From an uncultured Holdemanella sp. (GTDB lineage: Bacteria > Bacillota_I > Bacilli_A > Erysipelotrichales > Erysipelotrichaceae), in NCBI GenBank assembly GCA_900754615.1, contig CAAEDN010000008.1:1-16649 (forward strand): a DNA stretch of 16,649 nt, written 5' to 3'. Position numbers and translations under genes: made by a program. Below are positions 8,189 to 13,756 of the stretch, piece by piece; position 1 is the first letter of the stretch, and every line of letters begins with the position of its first letter. Below the pieces are notes generated by a model. The model was not told the DNA's origin, made no database searches, and saw only the letters and a list, made by a program, of their open reading frames with translations.

Positions 8189-9670
8189 ATGATTTATAAC
8201 TTTAACTTAGGCATAGGCTGGGCAAGTAGTGGTGTTGAATATGCCCAGATTTATCGTGCGAAAATGCTTCGTAATATTGGTGCAGAAGCTAAATTTGTGT
8301 TTACCGATATGTTTCCTTCTGAAAATATTGAACATATGACAAAGAATATTGGTTTTCTAGATTCAGAAGTCATTTGGCTATATACTTTCTTTACGGATTT
8401 TAAAATAGCACCCGTTACATATACGTTGAGTGATTTAGAAAAGACATTTACAGATTTAAATTATACAAAAACAAGAGAAGGCAAGATTTGTCGATATGTG
8501 TTTGGTGGAAGTAATAACTTTTATACAGCTTATATGGTCAATGATCATGATGATTATGTACATCGCGTAGAAATGGTATCCAATGGATGTTTGATTCGTA
8601 AGGATTATTTTACATATGGACGTGTATATTCAGAATATTATGCACCATTAGATAATAAAGCGCATTTATATCATCGTCGTTTTTTTAATGAAAATGGCAG
8701 TGTTGCCTATGAAGAAATCATGGATGATGATCGTGTGATGTATAAATTTAATAATAAAATACTTTGTTCGAAAGAAGAATTTGTTGGATATATGGTAGCT
8801 CAATTACATCTTACAAAAGATGATGTCGTTTTAATTGATCGTTCTACAGATATTGGTCAATCAATAATTATGAATTGTAAGCCGGCAAGAGTGGGTACCA
8901 TTGTTCATGCGGATCACTTTAGTGAGAAAGATACAAATGAAGATTATATCTTATGGAATAATTATTATGAATATGAATTTAATATGCATAAACATATTGA
9001 TTTCTATATTTGTTCAACACAAGCACAGAGTGATTTGATGGTTCAACAATTTGAAAAATATTATGGTGTAACACCTTGTGTATATACCATTCCAGTGGGT
9101 TCTTTGCCTGAATTGAAATATCCAAAAGAAAATAGAAAACCTTTCTCATTGATTACGGCAAGTCGTTTGGCTAGTGAAAAACATGTGGATTGGATTTGTA
9201 AGGCTGTTATTCAAGCTCGTAGTGAAGTGCCAGAATTGTCATTGGATATTTATGGTGAGGGTGGCGAAAGATCAAAGCTTGAAACTATAATCAAAGAGAA
9301 TAATGCATCGAGTTATATTCGCTTGATGGGTCAACATGATTTGAGTGAAGTGTATCAAAACTATGAGGCTTATATTGCCGGAAGTACAAGTGAAGGTTTT
9401 GGACTTACTTTAATGGAAGCGGTTGGTGGAGGACTACCAATCATTGGTTTTGATGTTCGTTATGGAAATCCTACATTTATTCGTAATGGTGAAAATGGCT
9501 ATTTGATTGAATTGCCGGAAGAGGATAAGGATAGAATAGAAGCTTTAAGAAAAGGCATTGTTGATTTATTTAAACAAGACTTAGAGAAGTGTCATTCTTT
9601 ATCTTATTTGGTAGCGAAGGATTTCTTAACTTCAAATGTACAGGAAAAATGGAGGGAAGCTGTATGTTAG
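8189..9670 (+). CDS. gtfA: Accessory Sec glycosyltransferase GtfA (catalytic O-GlcNAc transferase subunit)
   Basis: This 493-residue GT4-type protein is the catalytic half of the GtfA-GtfB complex that puts the first GlcNAc on SRRP serines in the cytosol. The N-terminus carries the family hallmark NLGIGWASSGVEYAQIYRAK. Residues about 75-190 form the beta-rich acceptor-binding insertion. The C-terminal Rossmann domain has ASRLASEKH with likely donor-phosphate contacts Arg326 and Lys331, and the E-x7-E motif EGFGLTLME (Glu402, Glu410). His240 and His243 lie in VHADH, where related enzymes have an active-site histidine. All key residues are present. A full AAAGGAG site (8173-8179) is 9 nt before the ATG. 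The gene overlaps gtfB by 7 nt. Also named Gtf1 in streptococci. Confidence 0.96.
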   Translation: MIYNFNLGIGWASSGVEYAQIYRAKMLRNIGAEAKFVFTDMFPSENIEHMTKNIGFLDSEVIWLYTFFTDFKIAPVTYTLSDLEKTFTDLNYTKTREGKICRYVFGGSNNFYTAYMVNDHDDYVHRVEMVSNGCLIRKDYFTYGRVYSEYYAPLDNKAHLYHRRFFNENGSVAYEEIMDDDRVMYKFNNKILCSKEEFVGYMVAQLHLTKDDVVLIDRSTDIGQSIIMNCKPARVGTIVHADHFSEKDTNEDYILWNNYYEYEFNMHKHIDFYICSTQAQSDLMVQQFEKYYGVTPCVYTIPVGSLPELKYPKENRKPFSLITASRLASEKHVDWICKAVIQARSEVPELSLDIYGEGGERSKLETIIKENNASSYIRLMGQHDLSEVYQNYEAYIAGSTSEGFGLTLMEAVGGGLPIIGFDVRYGNPTFIRNGENGYLIELPEEDKDRIEALRKGIVDLFKQDLEKCHSLSYLVAKDFLTSNVQEKWREAVC

Positions 9671-10974
9671 AAACTCCAGTTTTATTATTAGATAACTTTG
9701 ACGAAGATAGTCAAATGCTGTATCAAAGTATGCGCTCTTCTGGATTTGATGGTCCAGTTCTAACATTTAGTGATGATGGATACTTACCAGAGGATGTGAC
9801 AAGTATTTATACATATTATTGTGGTAAAAAAGAAGACGGTAAGCCAAGATATTTTAACCAGATTGATGTTCCTGACTATTGGGAAATCAAGGCAAGTAAT
9901 AGTGGTGGACAGGTCTTTGATTTAAATCATGAAAGAGGAAAGATTTTCTTTGCGAATCCTTTACATAAAAGATTGGTTAAGATTGTAGATTGGTACGATG
10001 ATACGCATGTAGTTCGTGTCAGTGATCATTATAATCAATATGGTTTTATGTATGCCAAGACAATTTTTAATAAAAAAGGTCAATTAGTATCTCGAAGTTA
10101 TTATGATGTGTCTGGAAATGAAAAAGTAGTTGAGAATTTTGTCACGCATGATATTATTTTGAATCAGAATGATAAAGTATATTTGTTTAAAAATAAAGTG
10201 GAATTCGCAAAACACTTGTTTTCTGAAATGAATATTTATCCAACTCGCTTATTCTACAATTCTTTATCAAATCCGTTCTTTGTTTCTGAAAGCTTAGAAG
10301 ATCGAGAACATAGTGATGTCTTATTCTGGCAAGAAGGATATCGTGAAGATATTCCTGGTAATATGCAGGTTATTTTGGATGGAAATTCAAAAAGAACTTC
10401 AAAGATCTTTGTTCAGAAAAAGGAAGCTTATGAAAAGCTTATAGCTTTGGGGGCAAACAGTAATATTGTTAAGCCTCTTGGCTATGTCTATAATTTTGAA
10501 AAAGAGAATCAACATACAAATAACGTTTTGATTTGTACGAATTCTGACCGCATTGAAAAGTTGAATGAATTGGTTGTGGGTATGCCAAACATGAAATTTC
10601 ATGTATGTGCATTAACAGAAATGTCACAAAAGTTGATGTCTTTTGAAAAATATGATAATGTACGGTTGTATCCGGGATGCAAGGCAAGTGAAATACTCGG
10701 TTTATTTAATATATGTGACTACTATTTAGATATCAATTATGAAAATGAAATCGTAGATGCCACAAAAGAAGCATTCTTACATAACCTATTGATTCTTGGA
10801 TTCAATCAAACGATTCACAATCGTAAATATGTACTGCCAAATTTAGTTTTTGATGCGAATGCATATCAAGATATGATGCGTATTATTTTAGACGCATCAC
10901 GTTTAGATTTGAATTTGGAAAGACAGCGTAAGATGGCAATGACACAAAATGCGCAAGACTATAGAAATATTTAG
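9664..10974 (+). CDS. gtfB: Accessory Sec glycosylation stabilising protein GtfB
   Basis: This 436-residue partner of GtfA belongs to the family that stabilises GtfA and binds the SRRP acceptor but is not itself a transferase. It shares the beta-rich domain with GtfA (near residues 100-185, for example HYNQYGFMYAKTIFNKKGQL) and has a C-terminal Rossmann-like part. No clear E-x7-E donor motif is seen in that part (DINYENEIVDATKEAFLHN stands in the equivalent place), consistent with a non-catalytic role. The start is ATG 9664 because GGAGG (9651-9655) is 8 nt upstream. An in-frame ATG at 9589 would add 25 residues inside gtfA with no such site. It overlaps gtfA by 7 nt, suggesting coupled 1:1 synthesis. 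Also named Gtf2. Confidence 0.94.
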   Translation: MLETPVLLLDNFDEDSQMLYQSMRSSGFDGPVLTFSDDGYLPEDVTSIYTYYCGKKEDGKPRYFNQIDVPDYWEIKASNSGGQVFDLNHERGKIFFANPLHKRLVKIVDWYDDTHVVRVSDHYNQYGFMYAKTIFNKKGQLVSRSYYDVSGNEKVVENFVTHDIILNQNDKVYLFKNKVEFAKHLFSEMNIYPTRLFYNSLSNPFFVSESLEDREHSDVLFWQEGYREDIPGNMQVILDGNSKRTSKIFVQKKEAYEKLIALGANSNIVKPLGYVYNFEKENQHTNNVLICTNSDRIEKLNELVVGMPNMKFHVCALTEMSQKLMSFEKYDNVRLYPGCKASEILGLFNICDYYLDINYENEIVDATKEAFLHNLLILGFNQTIHNRKYVLPNLVFDANAYQDMMRIILDASRLDLNLERQRKMAMTQNAQDYRNI

Positions 10975-10989
10975 GAGGGAAGGGTATAT

Positions 10990-11160
10990 ATGTTTAGTAC
11001 ATTTAACACATTGATGGTAATTATTGTTTTGGAGGCTATTTGTTGTTTATACAGCCTTACATTAGCTTATTTAAGCGATAAAAAGTTCAGTAAGGTTTTA
11101 AATGTTTTAATGGCTGCCATTTGGGCAATTGCCGCTATCTTAAATGTAGTTGGATTCTAG
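10990..11160 (+). CDS. Small two-helix membrane protein, probable Asp4/Asp5-like (SecE/SecG-like) accessory Sec subunit
   Basis: This 56-residue ORF is easily missed because of its size. It starts at ATG 10990, behind a strong AGGAGGGAAGG site (10973-10983) that shares two bases with the gtfB stop codon. It encodes two hydrophobic helices, about 5-29 (TLMVIIVLEAICCLYSLTLA) and 34-55 (FSKVLNVLMAAIWAIAAILN), joined by a short positive loop SDKKFSK. By the positive-inside rule both ends face outward, the topology of SecG. Streptococcal loci end with asp4 and asp5, small membrane proteins with weak SecE and SecG resemblance, at exactly this place after gtfB. The two-helix form fits the SecG-like one (Asp5) better. 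A strong terminator follows 12 nt after the stop. That it is a gene is well supported; its identity is inferred from position and topology. Confidence 0.75.
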   Translation: MFSTFNTLMVIIVLEAICCLYSLTLAYLSDKKFSKVLNVLMAAIWAIAAILNVVGF

Positions 11161-11172
11161 ATTAACAAATGC

Positions 11173-11208
11173 GTCGTTCTTTCTGTTATGGAGAGAACGA
11201 CTTTTTTT
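11173..11208 (+). terminator. Rho-independent terminator ending the accessory Sec operon
   Basis: An 11-bp stem (11173-11183 with 11191-11201, one G-T pair, outer part GTCGTTCT/AGAACGAC) encloses a 7-nt loop. Seven T residues (11202-11208) follow at once. This is a strong intrinsic terminator separating the export operon from the lemA unit. Confidence 0.92.
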
Positions 11209-11225
11209 ATAGAATAGAGTATAAT
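11197..11225 (+). promoter_or_regulatory. Candidate sigma-A-type promoter for lemA and the DUF2207 gene
   Basis: A perfect TATAAT lies at 11220-11225, 21 nt before the lemA start. The best -35 at 17-nt spacing is ACGACT (11197-11202), which overlaps the terminator stem and matches the consensus at only three positions. A promoter is needed because the preceding terminator is strong, but the -35 is poor. Confidence 0.5.
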
Positions 11226-11246
11226 ATTTTCAAGGAGGATTTAAGT

Positions 11247-11792
11247 ATGATCTTAGTTATTGTTCTTATTGTTATTATAGTTTTATTGGTAGTTTTCTTT
11301 ATATCAAGCTACAACAGACTTGTTCGTCTATCGAATAGAGTAGATGAAGGCTTCTCTACAATGGATGTATATTTAAAGAAGCGTTTTGATTTGATTCCTA
11401 ATTTAGTAGAGACAGTGAAGGGATATGCTAAGCATGAGGCTGAAACATTAAGTTCTGTCATTGCTCAAAGAAATATGGCAAAAACATCAAAGGATGTGAT
11501 GGATAGTGAAAATAAAATCACAAATGCCATTCAGGGAATTTTTGCGGTGGCTGAACAGTATCCGGATTTAAAGGCCAATACAAATTTTATGGATCTTCAA
11601 AATCAATTGAAGCATGTTGAAGAAGATATTGCCAATGCACGTAAATACTACAATGCATTAGTTCGTGAATATAATGATGTGATTATGAGTGTTCCTACAA
11701 ATATTGTTGCAGGATTATTCCATTTTGAAAAGAAAACGATGTTTGAAGTGGCCAATGCTTCTGAAAGAGAAAATGTTCAAGTTAAATTTTAA
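11247..11792 (+). CDS. lemA: LemA family protein
   Basis: This 181-residue protein (family about 185) is anchored by one N-terminal helix (about 2-24, ILVIVLIVIIVLLVVFF) followed by a mostly helical domain. The LemA core is clear: SYNRLVRLSNRVDEGFSTMD, then LKKRFDLIPNLVETVKGYAKHE. The cellular role of LemA is poorly defined; it often sits beside Gly-rich-tailed membrane proteins, as it does here. The start is ATG 11247, with AAGGAGG (11232-11238) 8 nt upstream. An in-frame ATG at 11169 is discarded because it lies at the base of the operon terminator. The end overlaps the next gene by 20 nt. Confidence 0.94.
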   Translation: MILVIVLIVIIVLLVVFFISSYNRLVRLSNRVDEGFSTMDVYLKKRFDLIPNLVETVKGYAKHEAETLSSVIAQRNMAKTSKDVMDSENKITNAIQGIFAVAEQYPDLKANTNFMDLQNQLKHVEEDIANARKYYNALVREYNDVIMSVPTNIVAGLFHFEKKTMFEVANASERENVQVKF

Positions 11793-13647
11793 GAGGGTCT
11801 TCGCCTTCTTATTCGCATTCATCCTTTGTTTTGGATGTATCGATGTATATGCTGATGATGGCGGGTATACGATTGATGACTATAAAGTAAATGCGATATA
11901 TCATTCAAACAATACGATTGATGTAAAAGAAGTGATTGACGTTAATTTTTCAAGTTATCGTCATGGAATCTATCGTAATATTCCGGAAACGATGTATGTC
12001 AATCGAGATGAAAAATATAAATTAAATATTAAAAATATCACTGTTATGAATGACGAATATGAAGTGGATTATGATTCTGGAAATCGCGTGATTCAAATTG
12101 GGAGTGAAGACTATACGATCATTGGCCCCCACACCTATACATTGACTTATACGATTGTGATTCCAGAAGATTATCATTCAGACTTGGATTTTATTTATTA
12201 TTCTGTACTTGGAAATAATTGGGATACCACAATTAATCATTTTAGTTTCGATATTCAATTTGAAAAGGCTTTGACAGAAAAAGAAATGTCAAATATTGAA
12301 GTTTTTAGTGGAAACTTAGGAAATCAATCGAATGATTTAAATGTTCAGCCTATTATTACTTCAAATTCAATTCATGGTGATGGTTATAACATTGGAGCTA
12401 AACAGGCCATTACCATCTTTGGTAAATTAAGAAAGAACTATTTTGTGGGTGCTAAACAAACCACTTCAAAAGTACCATTTGTCTTTTTAGGATTGGCCAT
12501 TCTATTTGGTTTATATAGCTTAGTTCGTTGTCTTCTTTTAAAGAAAACGCATATTACACCCATTGTGAATTTCTATCCACCAAAAGATATGGATCCAGCT
12601 ATGGTTGGAACGATTGTTGATGAATCCGTGGATCAAGAGGATTTAATGGCATTGATTCCATATTGGGCTAGCAAGGGATATTTAACCATTTCTGAAACTT
12701 CGGATGATTTGATTCTAACGAAGGTGGAGGATCATGAACCACCGGTTTTAAATCATCAGAAAAAGATTTATAAAGGCTTGTTCAAATATAAAAACAGTGT
12801 CAAATTATCAAAGCTATCAAGCAACTTTGGTAAGGCTATGAATGATGCGAAGGAAGCCTTGAATAATGAGTTTAGTGGTGAAAAGAAATTATCAAAAATT
12901 GATCATGGCTTTGTGACAACCGTTCTTTCCATGATATGTATGATTTTATGTATCTTGTTCAATAGTCGATATAGTATCGTGGATAATCTTGTTGAAACCA
13001 TTCTAGCTACATTTACCTTTGTGATTATGATGGTACTTTGTTTTTCTATGGCAGCATCCAATGTATTTGAAAAGAATAAGCTTGCCACTATAAAGAAAGT
13101 ATTAAGTTTGGCACTTGTATTGATTGTCATTTACTTTATCTATCGCCAGACACAATCTATTGTTTCAATTGTTTCCTTTGAATTTATGATGATTGGTATT
13201 GTCGTAACAACATTGCCTATTCTGTTTAGTTCAAGATTTAATGTGGTGAGTGACTACTTTAAAAGTGTAGCTGGTGATTTATTAGGCTTTAAGGACTTTA
13301 TTGAAAAAGCAGAGGTTCCACAATTGGAAAGATTATCTGCTGAGAATCCTTCGTATTATTATGATGTTATTCCTTATGCGATGGTCTTTGGATTGTCTGA
13401 GATGTGGACAAAGAAATTTAGTACGATTCCTTTGGCACAGCCAGACTGGTATGATTCATACTATTCAGATCCTTATACTTCTTATTTCTACTATAGAATG
13501 CTGACAAGAAGTATGTATGAACCAATTCATCAGAATCTATTGGATTATCAAACCGAACAAATGAAAAGTACAGCCGATAGCATGGGCTCTAGCTTTGGTG
13601 GCTTCTCTGGTGGAGGCGCCGGTGGCGGAGGCGGCGGAAGCTGGTAA
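11773..13647 (+). CDS. DUF2207 (YciQ-like) membrane protein with Gly-rich C-terminus
   Basis: This 624-residue protein has a signal peptide (1-27, likely cleaved at VYA|DD), an extracytoplasmic beta-rich domain (about 28-230) that fits DUF2207, a helix at about 234-256, a cytoplasmic segment, and about four more hydrophobic segments (380-396, 404-428, 443-458, 466-487). It ends in GGFSGGGAGGGGGGSW (609-624), the typical tail of this family and of TPM-type proteins paired with LemA. The biochemical function is unknown. The ATG at 11773 is chosen because it gives a clean signal peptide (MFKLNFKRVFAFLFAF). The upstream in-frame ATG at 11689 would add 28 residues encoded within lemA. The ribosome site is weak (GAAAGAGA), so translation probably depends on coupling to lemA, which overlaps by 20 nt. 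Confidence 0.9.
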   Translation: MFKLNFKRVFAFLFAFILCFGCIDVYADDGGYTIDDYKVNAIYHSNNTIDVKEVIDVNFSSYRHGIYRNIPETMYVNRDEKYKLNIKNITVMNDEYEVDYDSGNRVIQIGSEDYTIIGPHTYTLTYTIVIPEDYHSDLDFIYYSVLGNNWDTTINHFSFDIQFEKALTEKEMSNIEVFSGNLGNQSNDLNVQPIITSNSIHGDGYNIGAKQAITIFGKLRKNYFVGAKQTTSKVPFVFLGLAILFGLYSLVRCLLLKKTHITPIVNFYPPKDMDPAMVGTIVDESVDQEDLMALIPYWASKGYLTISETSDDLILTKVEDHEPPVLNHQKKIYKGLFKYKNSVKLSKLSSNFGKAMNDAKEALNNEFSGEKKLSKIDHGFVTTVLSMICMILCILFNSRYSIVDNLVETILATFTFVIMMVLCFSMAASNVFEKNKLATIKKVLSLALVLIVIYFIYRQTQSIVSIVSFEFMMIGIVVTTLPILFSSRFNVVSDYFKSVAGDLLGFKDFIEKAEVPQLERLSAENPSYYYDVIPYAMVFGLSEMWTKKFSTIPLAQPDWYDSYYSDPYTSYFYYRMLTRSMYEPIHQNLLDYQTEQMKSTADSMGSSFGGFSGGGAGGGGGGSW

Positions 13648-13676
13648 GGTGGAATTTTATGTTCCATCTTTTTTTT
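13648..13676 (+). terminator. Terminator directly after the DUF2207 gene
   Basis: A 7-bp stem (13648-13654 with 13662-13668, one G-T pair, GGTGGAA/TTCCATC) starts at the base after the stop codon, encloses a 7-nt loop and runs into eight T residues (13669-13676). Confidence 0.88.
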
Positions 13677-13693
13677 GTTTTGGTTAGATTTTA

Positions 13694-13723
13694 TTGACTG
13701 AAAATTATCTATCGATATATAAT
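13694..13723 (+). promoter_or_regulatory. Near-consensus sigma-A promoter of the hybrid kinase gene
   Basis: The -35 TTGACT (13694-13699) and -10 TATAAT (13718-13723) are separated by 18 nt. Together they match the consensus at 11 of 12 positions. This is the best promoter in the window and lies 33 nt upstream of the start codon. Confidence 0.85.
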
Positions 13724-13737
13724 TTTTATATAGATAG
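13709..13737. promoter_or_regulatory. Imperfect inverted repeat overlapping the kinase -10 box
   Basis: The arms CTATCGATAT (13709-13718) and ATATAGATAG (13728-13737) are complementary at 9 of 10 positions around a 9-nt spacer that contains most of the -10 box. The position suits an operator, but the DNA is so AT-rich that chance is a real alternative. Confidence 0.35.
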
Positions 13738-13756
13738 GGAAGAATTAGGTTAGTTT

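Noticed and set aside
9589..9663. Extended GtfB starting at ATG 9589
   Set aside because: The extension overlaps the end of gtfA and has no ribosome site, whereas ATG 9664 has GGAGG 8 nt upstream.
11169..11246. N-terminally extended LemA starting at ATG 11169
   Set aside because: The extension would be translated through the terminator hairpin and T tract and would bury the membrane helix; ATG 11247 has a consensus ribosome site.
11689..11772. N-terminally extended DUF2207 protein
   Set aside because: The extra residues come from the overlapping lemA frame and would displace a clean signal peptide that begins at 11773.
13301..13504. Second forward frame inside the DUF2207 gene
   Set aside because: It is wholly contained in a confident coding region, shows no family features and lacks a ribosome site.
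13597..13644. Gly-rich C-terminus as low-complexity sequence error
   Set aside because: A run of glycines ending in GSW is the normal end of DUF2207 proteins, and the stop codon with immediate terminator fits a genuine gene end.
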